Assembly: GCF_910592395.1 (NCBI RefSeq)
Contig: NC_088324.1
Span: 15,030,953-15,094,952, forward strand
Reading direction: 5' to 3'
DNA length: 64,000 nt
Origin: Lineus longissimus
Taxonomy: Eukaryota > Nemertea > Pilidiophora > Heteronemertea > Lineidae
The position numbers and the translations under genes were made by a program. Numbering within the stretch: the first letter of the stretch is position 1; each line of letters begins with the position of its first letter. Under the pieces are notes generated by a model that searched no databases, was not told the DNA's origin, and saw only the letters and a program-made list of their open reading frames with translations. Positions 10,801-25,700 of this stretch are shown in pieces.

Positions 10801-13800
10801 GATGACCTTTCTGTTTATCTTTGACCTCTACTGATGTTCTGACACGTGTCAACATCTCACAATTAGGTTGTGAATTCCAATTGGCGACTATCATATCAAA
10901 AGCATGTCTACAATAAAAAAAAACACCAAAAAATCATGGTATATCATACGAAAAACAAAGCAAAAAGAGTCTCAGAGTGGATCTGAGGTGCTCAGAAGTG
11001 GAAGACCTGTCCTACGGGCATCGCTCACCTGAGCCACTTTCAGATACTTGCCACTGGCTGATTCAAATAAACCTGATTCTGTATCATACCTTCCAGCTAT
11101 CGCCAGTTGTGGTGCCAATGATACTATGGTGTGAGAGGATGATGGCAATACAATAAGTGTAACAAATGCCGCGACCACAAGTCTCTCTGTGATACTCATG
11201 ACCCCTCACCCCTGGGCATACATCTCTCCAAAAGTCTCTCCCTAATCCCTCCCAAGTGATATCTTGGAAATGGAAGGTAAAGCCAAGCCATCACTACCAT
11301 ACCAAGCAGCAGAAGGAGGAGAGCAGATGGTAGTTAACCCTTGATGGCGAGGTTTGGTTGTTCTGTAACATATATTATAGAAACACCCTATAAGCCAATT
11401 TTCAGATGTTTGTTAGGATCTGGGCCTAGGCATAGGCAAAATGCATTGCAGCGGGAGGGTGATTTATATCAAACTCTGTCACATACTAGTTCAGGCAGGC
11501 GCCTTACTGAATTCTAAAACAAGGTTTATGGCCTAGCTTACTCGATAACAGCAAGTCAAGTGATGTGACAAAAAAGAACAAAATATGTACTTTTTCTGTC
11601 TTGGTTATTGAATGGTGGAAAATCTAAGTCAAGAACCACTTGAAAAAATGCAGATAAATGTCAAGTTTTTGTTTTTGTCTGTGAGAAGAAACAAATCCAA
11701 ACTGAAAATTCCTCCCTATTCATGACTGAGACGCCAAACTGATATCTCGAAGACAAACTCACCTCAACTCCATCAATCCAAGACATTCTGGTGTGCACGA
11801 CAGACATCCATTGGGGTATAAGGACCAACTTCCATTCATAAAGCCAACAATGTTCATGACCGACATGCATTGACTAGGTAAACACCCTATTAGCCATGCT
11901 GTGTTTTAAATCACTTCACCCAGTATTATAGGTAAACCTTTCCTTTAATCACTAATCCTATTTAAGCAAAGCCAACATGTTTCCAATGAACAGAGCAATA
12001 ACGTTCCGGGCTATTAAGCCAGGTTTACCAAACATTCACCTTATATCAATGAAGCACATAAGTAGCTCGGTCACAATCCCTGAACGCCATCATGTCATTA
12101 GTCCTGGTTCATTCGGGGTGAGGGTATTCAAGGTTGAGGTTTGGCATGGTCCAGTGTTCTGGTCGCTTCTATGGGGGGCAACATCTGGCCACATTTGCAT
12201 TTGTCCAAACTAAGGTTGTAAGGCGACCTCTAAAGGGGCCTGTAGGCTGCACCCAGGTTGGTCATTTGGCAAAAAGTGGACCAATGTTTCCTTTGAAATG
12301 CCTGATGTGTGTTTTTCTCATAATTGGATAAACGGCAAGTGTCCTTGCTAACCAATTCCCAGGGTAAACACTGTTGACTGGACTGGAAGAACTGATCAAT
12401 AGCACCTCTTTGATGTTGCTGCATGGCAGCGATGTTGCTGGTAGCATTATTACTGCCGCTTGATGGGTAACCACGAAAACCTCTTAATCAGATTCATTAG
12501 GAAATCCTAACAGAGGCCGATATGCTTGTCAGATGAGGCTGACTTCTAGCAGCATCATGTTTGGAGTCCACAACTGAGACAGAAGGAAACTGTGTGTAAC
12601 CTGTTCACAAATCTTGTTAAAAGCCAAAGGCTATCTAAATGACATCAGACTCCACATCCAATGGAAATCACAGGTTCTCCAAGTGCTGGGCTGGAGTGGG
12701 GAACATTAAACAGTGATTTCCTCATAATGCAGACTCCAAAGCTCAATTGGATGCCATATCAGCAACAAAAAGTGCTTCTAGTAGAGAAAATAAACAGTGA
12801 TCAAAACTACAGCCTCTTGCTTACGGGGTAAACCCTTTACCACTGAACCACCGGAAGAGAGCAGAGGATGTCATAGACTTGAATAACTGGTTGTCAAAAA
12901 GGAAATGTGAATCACTATCATACTGAAACATAAGATCTTCTCATCACAAGCCCAATGTCACTTGCAGGCAGTCCATGATGTATTGACCGTCAGCAATATT
13001 GCAATGAAAAATGCAATGTCTGGTGATCATGACAAAGCACCTCAAAGTATCACTGCAAGGTCATCCGCAGGATAATATGACGGAAAGACACCCTATGATC
13101 TTCCTATCACAACCCAAGGTATATACGTAGCCAGTCTGTGATCTCTGAGCTATCAGTCAAATCACTCCCTTGTGAAGTGCAAATAGCTTGGTAATCAAGG
13201 AAGGGATGGTGGCCTATTCCCTCCAAAGGTGACTAATGTCTTGTGTCTGATTGATAATCAACTCAGGCCATTTTTTCTTGAATGGTGCTATTTCTTGCTG
13301 GTAGGCAGTAATGAATGAATCAAAGGGGATCTGCATCCCGCTGATTGCATTCTCCAAACTAATCGAAGGATATTCTCTCTGCCAACATAGATTTTTGTTT
13401 CACCATGAGGTTCTGACAATTGATACCCACATAGTGCTGGACCACAACTGTATACAGTCAAGGCAAGCATCTTAGTACGGTCTCTGAATTCAGCAACATC
13501 GTCAAGCATAAGGGACCCCCATAACAAGTCTTCTTCGAAAGGATTCAGCCCGCTAATGTCACAGTTCTAAAGGTTTCTACCTGAGTCACATTTGCTTCTG
13601 ATCGATGTGATGGTAATTAGGACTCTAAGCACCCACCAAAAGTTGATTGCAATTCAACGCATGATGGCCATTAGAGTGATAGGGCTCTGAGTCGAGGAGA
13701 GTGTCGACAACAGGCGGTCAGCATTCATTGTTTGGCCAATTGATTTCATGATCATTTATTGATCTATGCGCATAAGGTAGAATTGAAAATCTGAAAGCCA

Positions 13801-16800
13801 GTGATGTGATCCAATGATGCCGCCGCTGTATACCAAGCTGAACATGCTTATAGTCTTCAGGCCAAATTCCGTTGGTAAGGGTTAGGGAGGTTGGGGTACC
13901 TAGCTGTACTGCTTTGCTCCCCCTTAATCTGCCACTGTATTGTGCTTTCATTGGACAATCAGGATTTCTGTTCAATCTGAAGAAACCTGAGCAGCCATCT
14001 TTGTCAGATCAGACATAGCCACCTCAAAACATGACAACCTGACACTGTGGTATTGATTGAAATGAAGCCATGTGACTGCTTTTGTTCAAAGAAGCCCGAG
14101 GATATCGAGCCGACGGCAATATCCAAGTCACAGCAATTAGAAGAGAACTCTTACAAGATCACTCAACTTTCACCAACTTGCATTTATTGGTCCTCAAAAG
14201 GCACAAAATTTGCATGAAATCATGTTTTTCAGTGAGGCTTGACTGCCCCCTCCCTTTGGCCATGGCCCTTGATCAACACAAGTAATCAAGCACCTGCATA
14301 AGTTAAGTAAGCAAATGCTTTACAAACTGACCAATTAGGAACACTAGATTGGCATTGGTGAAAGACGGCTGCCAAAAGAAGTTGATTGTGCATCAATTCC
14401 ATTTGCAGCTGAAGGAAAAGTCTTGTTGATGAGCATTACATCTTTACCATCATTAAGAGCTGGTGCCTCGATGCAACTATGTTACAAGAGTGGGCAGAGA
14501 ACCTAGATATGTGAATATGGCCACAATGCTTTTTCTTGCAGGGCAAACACATTTGGGAGAGTTTTCATTTGCCACCAACACACCATCAACATTTTTTTTC
14601 AACATTCACTGATTGCCTTTTTTTTCACTCTGTACTGCCTTGTATATCAGGATGAAGCACAACTACATCGAACATGAACGTCAAAGCCTAGCAACGCCAC
14701 CAGGGTCTCATCCACAGCTCCAGGGTTGAAACTTTCTGACTCTGATCATAATCAGTCTGTTGACTCAGCTCGAGAGATAACCTTGGAGATGTATTGTGAC
14801 AACATGACATCTCTCCGAGTAGGCTAATCTCTCCTCCTCCTGCGAAAACAGCCAAAGGCTCCAACATGTTATCATCTTCTTGATCAACTATAGTTCACTT
14901 CAAGCCCTTCAAGTATGCTAGGTAGTAAATGTCAATTTGCTTATGAAACGTGAATGGGATTCAGTCGACCCAGGTGCTCAATCGGTATCAAGAGACGAAC
15001 ACACCATGCTAGGTAGTAAATCTCAAAATCTCAAAATCCAGGGTTACCCGTTACCAACCACGACACTGCACAAAGCCGAGATGACCTTCGAGACTGACAT
15101 GCCATCCACATGTTTAGGGTAATCTTCCCTCTTGGAGCTACCAACAAGTAGCGGTGGACATATGTTTGAACATCCAATGGCAATACCACACTTGGCACGC
15201 AAGACCAGAAAATCTGTTCTTTTGTTACTTCTTTTGATGTTCTGTCATGATCAAGAGTAAGAGTGGATCAGTTCCTTTGTCGACTCCAAGTTGCTCCATT
15301 TTCGCAAAAAGCAAACAGCACAACTGGGAAGTCCGAGTGGTACACTCATGTCCATGCACCAAACAGTGTTCTTCAAGAGCTGTTGACCTTTTGCCTGCAG
15401 CAAAGTAACAAAGTCTGCAAGATGTTCAACAAGAGTAAGTCGTTCAGAGTGATCTTACACCCAAGATGTTGTACTGCAGGAGACGTCTTGTTCTTGAATT
15501 GGTCATGTGAAGTATGTTGTCAAGATATGATGTACATACTGCTGGAACTGCTGTAGGACTCCATTGAGTCTTCTATGAATAAAGTTTGAGACATCGACCA
15601 CAATTTTCAATTCAAAACTGACACAAAACTCTAAATGTCAAATGTCAAGTTTATTTACAACCCTCTAGGGTGACAAAGGCTAATGAAAATTGGAGAGGAA
15701 GGTAAGATGACAGGAGTGTTTGTCACGGCATTCTCATTTCGAAACATGACACTTTCTTGATAAAATGAAATCTACAAGAGAGCTGAGGGGAAGGGTGAGG
15801 GACCGTCCCAAAATGGATCGAAGCCACGGAAGATAAACTGTTTTCATACAAGTTGAGCGTCTATTCTCTGACAAAATTCAGTGACATCATCTGTAACTTC
15901 CCTTGAGCAGGGGACTCTTCAAGGCCACAGCCATAACTTGAGCAATCTTGTTAGCAGCAATGAACAATGGGCTCCATTAGCCAAAGCTTTCTTTGGTGCG
16001 AGTTCACTACAAGACAACAGATAGAAGATCAATGAGATCACAAGGAAACTGACTTCAGCATTAGAGCAAGGCAAGTTAATGTCACGGTTCTTGTCAATGC
16101 AAAAAGCTTCTCCACTTTCCTTTGAGTAGTGAAGGGTGAGATAAGGAGCGTAAAATCAACTTTGGTTGGCCTCACACACCAGATTACTATTATCATGTTC
16201 ATGCCCCATACATCAAAGAGATTTTTCACAAGTTAGATGTTTCTTTTAGTACGAATTGTCATCATTATTTTCCCAAGCATTTTCCTGAAATAATCCAATG
16301 CTATATACCTTCCATACAATGGTTAATGACATTTGACTAATGTACCATGAGAGCATGAAACAATCAGATAATAACTTGTTACAAAGTTTTTCACTGTTTC
16401 GAATATCCCTGGGGGTTGAGAGGGTAATTTTCAAGGAATCAGCATGAATTACAATTCTTTATGTCATTAATGGTTAGTTCCATGAGATCAAAGGTTTCTG
16501 ACGTTTCTCTTGTTGACAACAAAGAACGTGTAACAGTTCAGTGAACTAAGACTGAATAAGCTGAGGAAAATACGAGCTACTTCGATGACAGCAAATGTTT
16601 CATATGTTTGTTTTTAAAGCAGAATGACATGAAATGATAAGTTGAAATTTGATTGCTGCAGTGTTTTAAGACATCGTAGCTCACAAGAGGCCCATGGCAA
16701 AGATACACAAGGTAATGCATGGTGAAAGCTACATGATAACTACAGCAAAAAAAGGTGGAAAGAGAATCCCTAATTGGACCTAGATAATGCAACCGGGTAT

Positions 16801-19278
16801 TGTTGTACAAACTCCCAAACAATTACTTGGTTCATGATACAAGAATTATACGCCAACCACAACCGGTAATCTGGACATTGGTAAATGTACCATGAAGAAT
16901 GCCCTTTGGGAACGGTTAGGCTGTATGAGTTGCATCATGATGTTTGCCTCAGTAGTCTCCAGAGAACCTCAGGTCATTGGATCAGCTGTTGTAGATAAGG
17001 TTTGGGCCGCAGAGGCTGCCAATCATTCCAATTGAAGACACTTTCAAGTAACATCTCACACAAGAGAACGATTATGCACAGTTGGACTGGGCTTTATATT
17101 TCATATTGTTTACCAGTTTCAATATTCAAGTACTTGTCAACAACAGTACCATTGGATCATTTTAATGATAAATTAAAACAAATATATCAAGTTGACCTTT
17201 TCCTGAACTTTATAACGGCCAAAATATTTATATCTTTGGCCAGGGTTTTGATAGACAGATGTTAAACTTGTTGAAAATGTGAACAAATATTGGAACTACT
17301 TTGCAAATAATTGCTCTGCTATTACTGATGTGAACAGGGTAAAATCTTGATGACATCCTACACGCCTGTACCGCGCTTCCTATTTTGGTAAAAATCGCCG
17401 ATTTTGGGAAAAATTTGTAGAATTGTAGACATCTACCCACGCACCTTTTTAGTGCTCACATTTTCCGCAAGTTTGTTACATTATTTATTATGCATCCTAA
17501 ACGATGTGATACAAGTGGATAGATAGTAAGGTACACATGAACTGTCACCGAACCCACTAAACCCAATATTGACATTTCATCGACTTATAGTTACCAATCT
17601 ACAATATAAACATGAACAAATTGTGGCATTCATATCTATATCAATATCATTTTTAAACTTGTCGATTCTCATGTTCAAAATGTTCTCACAATCAGGTACA
17701 TGTTACAAAGTTACTGCCTGTGATACAACATCTACCCATTTCATTCTTACCATGATTCACCCACATTGCTCTCTCTCATTCTGTAGTTGGAGAATCATGT
17801 TCGCCAATCGAGACCTGCACAATCGTTAATGTAGATTGCACCACTGCACTCATAACTAAGCTGAATTCCTGACTTTCTGTCTTTTTCCAAAATCTTTTCT
17901 CTTGAAAGAGGTCACATGAAACATGTGTCAACTTGGTCAAACAAAGACTATGGACTTTGGCGGCAAAACTATTACATAATTTGATAGATCACATGCCACA
18001 CTAGTACAAAGATAACTGATTTTCATTGGATTAGCTTCATCAAACTAATAAAAGCTGTCAATGATTCCTTTAATCCCTAAAAAGACACCTTTAATATGGT
18101 ATTGACACTTTGCACCTTGGCACATGACCCTGGGCACATGACCTGCCATTGACAACCTTAATAAACAAAAACTGACAACAAACTGCCTGGATGTAACCAA
18201 GCAATGTACTTCAACTCCCGAGTGATGACCAGTTTACCCAGCAGACAAGCAATCTTTTCATCGCTCATCGCAGTTATAATCATCACAGGTTGCAGCAATA
18301 AAAATCTCGCCTTTGCGGGTGCCTCAGTATAAGAATTTATGAAATCCATCTGGCTGATTAGGGACCTGGTATTTGTATTGTCCATCAGTTGGACCACAAA
18401 TAATTCATCAGGTAAAAACATAAGTTGTCATGACAACGTAATAGCCACGATTATTTTCCAATTTGTGTGTGGTTGTTTTCTTTTTGCAAGTAATAATCTA
18501 TGGTCCATAAAGCCATCTGCAGGATTTCTCTCCTGATTGGTTTGATGTCCTCACCATGGACACGGCTATCACAAACGACTGAACTTCGAGCTGCAAGATG
18601 CAGGTTCCCTACAGGGTCTACCCCAACACTGGGATTGGGCGTTTCAGGCCCAGATTTATCTCCCCTGATTAGTTAACGGACATAGCACCATCTTGTTGGT
18701 GCCACCTATGTCCAGGCAAGCAAGACCTGAATGTCAACGGATAGCACTGCATACACCCTGTTACTATTAGTAGAAATTATTGGAAAACAAATGACGAAAT
18801 GTCACCAAGAACAAAGGCCATAATGATCTGTGACATCAGGCATGGGCATTTCATGGTAAAAATGAAAGATTCATGACCAGAACATGCAATGGATACCAGC
18901 TGATTCACTGACCATCTTACTATAGTGATCTTTACCAAGTCACTTTACACTACTTAATCCCTTCAATGAGGCATCATGAAACTATATTTGCTTATACCTG
19001 CTGAAATAGGCTGCATCTGGGTTCTTGCACTCTGGGCTAAGTCTACAACATATGTTGAAACCAGAAACCACTCAACAATCTAATTTTTCAGTCCCAACCC
19101 ATGAAGTTAACAAGTGGGAAGCCAGACAGCCATCTGAGGTAGATCAAATTTCCCATACATCGCAAATTCAATAATAACAGATATAGATAAAACATAAACA
19201 TGATACCCAACATACAAGTAATCAATAAGTTGGTCTTATTGGGTGTTTGGCATGTTTCTCTTGAACTACAATCCATTA
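7801..19278. other. Long non-coding stretch, no supported gene
   Basis: About 11.5 kb of moderately A/T-rich DNA. Open frames here are short, lack splice-consistent neighbours and show no recognisable domains. I found no RNA gene and no strong repeat family, only short local features such as an imperfect CCTACAA/TTGTAGG palindrome near 9560-9615. If the candidate first exon at 26.2 kb belongs to the coiled-coil gene, this is part of its first intron; otherwise it is intergenic. Confidence 0.5.
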
Positions 19279-19456
19279 CAGTAGAACCTCCCTTAGCGGA
19301 CACCTCTCTATTAGGGACAACCTCTCTATTAAGGACACTAGTTTTGGTCCCAAATTGGTCATTTCCAGTCAATTTGAACTCTCTAATCAGGACACCTCTC
19401 TATTATGGACAGCACTAGTCAGTCAAAAGGGTGTCCTTGATAGAGAGGTTCTACTG
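19279..19456. mobile_element. pogo/Tigger-like MITE with TA target duplication
   Basis: The 178-bp element begins CAGTAGAACCTC and ends GAGGTTCTACTG, which are inverted repeats of each other, and is flanked by TA on both sides (19277-19278 and 19457-19458). The interior repeats phrases such as GGACACCTCTCTATTA. TA duplication and CAGT-type ends fit the Tc1/mariner-pogo superfamily. There is no coding capacity. A more decayed relative may lie near 58880-58935. Confidence 0.75.
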
Positions 19457-20230
19457 TATTTCCAATATGTATAAGCGAATTGCTGATGCAAGAGACAGAA
19501 CTGCATCTGAAAGGTGGTATGAAAGATGTCCTGGCCAGCTCTACGCTTGGCTGATAGGTATTTCCAGGCCTATTTCCAGGCCCATACATATTATTGAATG
19601 ATTTATTTTTTCTTGAGGCTCTGTCTGTATAATCTCCTTGTAACTCATGCTAGTTGTTATCGATTGGTTTGACAGTGACAGTCTGACAATCCAGCAGAGC
19701 AATAGAAATAAAGAGATTTATTTGTCAAGAAATGTTCAGATTGGCCTCTGCATTTGTCCCCACAGGAAAAGGAAAAATCTTCAGGGGAACAAATATGATC
19801 TGTGAGAGAGCCAGGCCATATTGGAAGAGAACAGATGCAATTGTACCCCTGTTCACCCCAAAAAAAGGGGTATGGTGTAATTCGTTTTTTTGTCACCGAC
19901 AAAATTTAAGGGGGTGGGGATTATTATTTTGTGCTTGTGTCTGTCATGGCCCTGGGGAACACAGCAATAATGCCACCCTGTGATTGGGGTGATGTTCCTC
20001 AAGCAAAGGATGATATAACCATGTCAGTACCAATTGACTTTTAAGCTATAAATGACCCATTGTTGTATAATTCATTTTCTATTGTCGGATATGGTTATGA
20101 GATTGTAATTACACCTTGTAGCTGCCACATAGTTCACCAGGCTAATGCTAGCTGATCATGCTAATAGCATAGCAACCGAAAGTCTGTGCAAACAAACCAG
20201 TTGCTTCAGTGAGAGGAAATCTATACTAGT
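19457..20230. other. Non-coding stretch before the satellite
   Basis: A/T-rich DNA with short overlapping open frames on both strands near 19657-19983 and no recognised domain. I see nothing else. Confidence 0.45.
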
Positions 20231-22764
20231 TTTGCACGGTGTACATGTTTGGTGCATGAATCTATGGTTTCATGAGCTTGCACGGTGTACATGTTTAGTG
20301 CATGAATCTATGGTTTCATGAGCTTGCACGGTGTACATGTTTGGTGCATGAATCTATGGTTTCATGAGCTTGCACGGTGTACATGTTTGGTGCATGAATC
20401 TATGGTTTCATGAGCTTGCACGGTGTACATGTTTGGTGCATGAATCTATGGTTTCATGAGCTTGCACGGTGTACATGTTTGGTGCATGAATCTATGGTTT
20501 CATGAGCTTGCACGGTGTACATGTTTGGTGCATGAATCTATGGTTTCATGAGCTTGCACGGTGTACATGTTTGGTGCATGAATCTATGGTTTCATGAGCT
20601 TGCACGGTGTACATGTTTGGTGCATGAATCTATGGTTTCATGAGCTTGCACGGTGTACATGTTTGGTGCATGAATCTATGGTTTCATGAGCTTGCACGGT
20701 GTACATGTTTGGTGCATGAATCTATGGTTTCATGAGCTTGCACGGTGTACATGTTTGGTGCATGAATCTATGGTTTCATGAGCTTGCACGGTGTACATGT
20801 TTGGTGCATGAATCTATGGTTTCATGAGCTTGCACGGTGTACATGTTTGGTGCATGAATCTATGGTTTCATGAGCTTGCACGGTGTACATGTTTGGTGCA
20901 TGAATCTATGGTTTCATGAGCTTGCACGGTGTACATGTTTGGTGCATGAATCTATGGTTTCATGAGCTTGCACGGTGTACATGTTTGGTGCATGAATCTA
21001 TGGTTTCATGAGCTTGCACGGTGTACATGTTTGGTGCATGAATCTATGGTTTCATGAGCTTGCACGGTGTACATGTTTGGTGCATGAATCTATGGTTTCA
21101 TGAGCTTGCACGGTGTACATGTTTGGTGCATGAATCTATGGTTTCATGAGCTTGCACGGTGTACATGTTTGGTGCATGAATCTATGGTTTCATGAGCTTG
21201 CACGGTGTACATGTTTGGTGCATGAATCTATGGTTTCATGAGCTTGCACGGTGTACATGTTTGGTGCATGAATCTATGGTTTCATGAGCTTGCACGGTGT
21301 ACATGTTTGGTGCATGAATCTATGGTTTCATGAGCTTGCACGGTGTACATGTTTGGTGCATGAATCTATGGTTTCATGAGCTTGCACGGTGTACATGTTT
21401 GGTGCATGAATCTATGGTTTCATGAGCTTGCACGGTGTACATGTTTGGTGCATGAATCTATGGTTTCATGAGCTTGCACGGTGTACATGTTTGGTGCATG
21501 AATCTATGGTTTCATGAGCTTGCACGGTGTACATGTTTGGTGCATGAATCTATGGTTTCATGAGCTTGCACGGTGTACATGTTTGGTGCATGAATCTATG
21601 GTTTCATGAGCTTGCACGGTGTACATGTTTGGTGCATGAATCTATGGTTTCATGAGCTTGCACGGTGTACATGTTTGGTGCATGAATCTATGGTTTCATG
21701 AGCTTGCACGGTGTACATGTTTGGTGCATGAATCTATGGTTTCATGAGCTTGCACGGTGTACATGTTTGGTGCATGAATCTATGGTTTCATGAGCTTGCA
21801 CGGTGTACATGTTTGGTGCATGAATCTATGGTTTCATGAGCTTGCACGGTGTACATGTTTGGTGCATGAATCTATGGTTTCATGAGCTTGCACGGTGTAC
21901 ATGTTTGGTGCATGAATCTATGGTTTCATGAGCTTGCACGGTGTACATGTTTGGTGCATGAATCTATGGTTTCATGAGCTTGCACGGTGTACATGTTTGG
22001 TGCATGAATCTATGGTTTCATGAGCTTGCACGGTGTACATGTTTGGTGCATGAATCTATGGTTTCATGAGCTTGCACGGTGTACATGTTTGGTGCATGAA
22101 TCTATGGTTTCATGAGCTTGCACGGTGTACATGTTTGGTGCATGAATCTATGGTTTCATGAGCTTGCACGGTGTACATGTTTGGTGCATGAATCTATGGT
22201 TTCATGAGCTTGCACGGTGTACATGTTTGGTGCATGAATCTATGGTTTCATGAGCTTGCACGGTGTACATGTTTGGTGCATGAATCTATGGTTTCATGAG
22301 CTTGCACGGTGTACATGTTTGGTGCATGAATCTATGGTTTCATGAGCTTGCACGGTGTACATGTTTGGTGCATGAATCTATGGTTTCATGAGCTTGCACG
22401 GTGTACATGTTTGGTGCATGAATCTATGGTTTCATGAGCTTGCACGGTGTACATGTTTGGTGCATGAATCTATGGTTTCATGAGCTTGCACGGTGTACAT
22501 GTTTGGTGCATGAATCTATGGTTTCATGAGCTTGCACGGTGTACATGTTTGGTGCATGAATCTATGGTTTCATGAGCTTGCACGGTGTACATGTTTGGTG
22601 CATGAATCTATGGTTTCATGAGCTTGCACGGTGTACATGTTTGGTGCATGAATCTATGGTTTCATGAGCTTGCACGGTGTACATGTTTGGTGCATGAATC
22701 TATGGTTTCATGAGCTTGCACGGTGTACATGTTTGGTGCATGAATCTATGGTTTCATGAGCTTG
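20231..22764. repeat. 46-bp tandem repeat (satellite), about 55 copies
   Basis: The unit starting CACGGTGTACATGTTTGGTG recurs every 46 bases (20235, 20281, 20327 and so on) up to 22764; 2530 bases divided by 46 is 55 units. Copies look identical by eye except for a G-to-A change at 20297 in the second unit. Each unit holds an inverted repeat (CATGAA ... TTCATG) able to form a short stem. The period is not a multiple of three, so it is not a coding repeat. There is no spacer diversity, so it is not a CRISPR-type array. Confidence 0.97.
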
Positions 22765-25700
22765 ATAAGAGACCGGATCGCTGTCATGTTTATCCATCAG
22801 GTTATAACTGCTGAGAAGTTAGACCGATAGAATGAGGGTTATGGCATTGAAGCCTAACCACCGGGACCATGACCGACAGAATAGGCATCATCAACATGTA
22901 AGGGCAGAGCAGGTTGCCATGTTTAGACTCGGGCACAACAAGATCCAGCACCACCTCTTTCACAAGTACCAAGTAGAAAACACAGACCAATGCTTGCACA
23001 AGGCCCGATGACAGCAAGCCATGTACTTGGATTCGGACAAGAAGTTTGGCCAAATGGTGTCATCCTGCAGCACGAACTGTAAGGAGACAAGATGGAAATG
23101 CAAGGATCAACTGTACATCCAATGAACAGGGCTTACTGTCCGAGTGAATTGAAAGAGGGTCACTACAAAAATTAGGGTTAATTTTCCTTGGCAACTTCCT
23201 GTCTAACACACTAGGAGGAGCTAGTGGAAGACTCTGTTGTGTATGCGGGATGGGGAGTGGGACACATGTCATGCATAACCCACGTTACAGCCCACATTGA
23301 AATGAACCACAGCAGGGATGGGTAATTTGAAACCATGAATGAAATGAAATTTTAGTCAAGTTCATTCTCAAATTACTACTTCATTCACTTGGATCGCCTA
23401 CACTCTTTCATGAAAACAGCATCTGGAGATAATCTGGTCACCATCTGGTTGTACACAACTATATTTTATTTTTTACTCACACAATCTGTATTCATGTCTA
23501 TCAACAGCATATCATTTTGCATATCCTCACAAAGTTGCGCCAAAAGATTTTTTCGATATTTCATACTTCACATTTTCCTTTTAATTATGAAAGCACAGAA
23601 AGATTCTTTATTATTGATGGAAGAGTAAGTTTCATGTTACTTGAAACCTGAAAAACCTGATATTCTATGTTTTCACAGCAATTGAGCATCAAATATTGCC
23701 CACTCAACATTTTTACATGCACACACATACTTAACAGGAACAGTTTCACCGATATAACATGTATTTCACATGAAGTGACCCAGGGTATTGATGACTTTGA
23801 GTATCACAGAAATACGTGGTCGAAATGATAAGCATTTGTATAAGTTTAGGCTATAGACTAACCCGGTAAAGACAAAACAAAGACAGTAGGCAATGGAATC
23901 ATCTCTCCTGATATGTGACCAGAATCACTTACTCTCCGGCCTGTCAAATGCACCAGGCACACATCACATGAGCTCGGTGAGAGCCGAGTGAAAGCCCTGG
24001 AGCTCAGGATAGTAAAGTTGTCACACCAACTGTTAATTCGTTGTTGCCAGAAACAGTTTCTGAGGGATATCAGGAAATGGAAATTCCCTTAATACTTCGC
24101 AAATTTCACATTTGTTTAAAAAAAGGTCTTTTTTATGAAGGAGGCACATGACTCTAGATTGGGCATTTCACTCTAAAAATTTGACCTAAAAGGTATTTCT
24201 AGCCCACACTGATGCGAAAAAGAATTTCAAAGGAAATTCGATTAGATAAAGAATCAGGAATATTTCCATGCAAAAAGTTTGATTCATGCGATCCAAACCC
24301 CAGGCTACACCAGATTTGGCATGATTCAAAATAGCTTTCATTTTCGGGTCATCGTTTATAAATAGATACCTGCAGTTTATAGAGCGTAATAACAGACAAT
24401 AGGCTGACATCATTGTTGGCTAATATCCATGTTTAACTTGGCAGGAGAATGGGCCTTGTCGGAGTGGGTGGGAAATGGTGAAAGCTTGGGACCTGAAGAT
24501 GGCCCTTCATGTGTAAGCTAACTGTCCGTTCACCATCAAAAAGCCATCTCATTGATTTTCAAAGAGTAAAAAATACTACTCCAGATATGAAACTTGGAAC
24601 TAGCCACTTGAAGTTTAGAACAGAGTTGTCTCTGGTACTAAAATGAGTTTTCACCAAATCAAAGGCCAGTTGTTTCAAAGTGAAATTCCACTTTGAACCG
24701 CTCAAAACTACCATTAATCTATTAACTTTAAACAAGCATTTGGTCCATATTGAGAAAGCTGAATTTCATATTCAAGTAAGAAATATTAAACATATTATTT
24801 TGCTGGTAGTTTGGCCAAAAGGCGGTACTATCGTTACAAGTCTGCCTTCTTCTAACATCTTTCATTGGCGGTGACTTCAATGGCTTGAAAGGGTTAAATT
24901 AACCTGCCTGTGTCATGACTAAGCTAATTATTACTGGCGACTAATAAAGTCACCACTATAACGACATGAACTCCATGTTGCAATTATGACCTAATGAAAA
25001 TTGACATCTGGGGTGGCTGGCCAATCTCTGATTGATTAGGATTAGTCTCGTTGGATCAATACATGAAATATAGATTTAGTATGCCCTTTTAACCCCTTTC
25101 TGCTGATGTGACTGATTATCAGATTTTACAATTCTAAAATAGTAACAGGTGGTTTCTTATTCAATGCAATGGGAATTTGCATGAGTTTAACCACTTTGAG
25201 ACCAATAATTCATGTCATAAAAATTCTTTTGCAGACCAGACTAAAGGTTTTAAACTCAATATCTTATCAACACCAACATTATCAGACAGACCCATTAAAT
25301 TGGATAACATAATTGTAACTGAACGAATAATCTCCAGTCCTGTCTTAAATAACTTTAATGAATTCAGGATATTTTTTCACTCACACCTGGTATCTTTATC
25401 AATTTCCCATATTGTAGTACAAACAGTGTGTTTTATCAATAAGCCAGGTAGTCAATAGAGTGTTGGTGCAAGTGGAAATTGATCAGACAGGCACTGATAA
25501 AGGGGAGACTTCTGGGTAAACATTCCTGACAGTGACTTTCTGGTAACAATCAGAAATCAACTAGAATCGCTGAAAGGGAGGTGATAATCAGGTGGGCCAG
25601 ATGAAGTTGCATGAAACTGCCAACAGGTGTGTCTACTATCTCACAGTACATTGTCACTATTAACACATGTTTTATGAATATCAGAGCAGACCTATGTTCC

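Noticed and set aside
15263-15556. 97-codon plus-strand ORF
   Set aside because: Composition is random-looking, it contains many Cys/Ser with no motif, and there are no matching splice sites or neighbours.
20231-22764. CRISPR-like or coding tandem array
   Set aside because: Units abut directly with no variable spacers, and the 46-base period breaks any reading frame. It is a satellite in a eukaryote.
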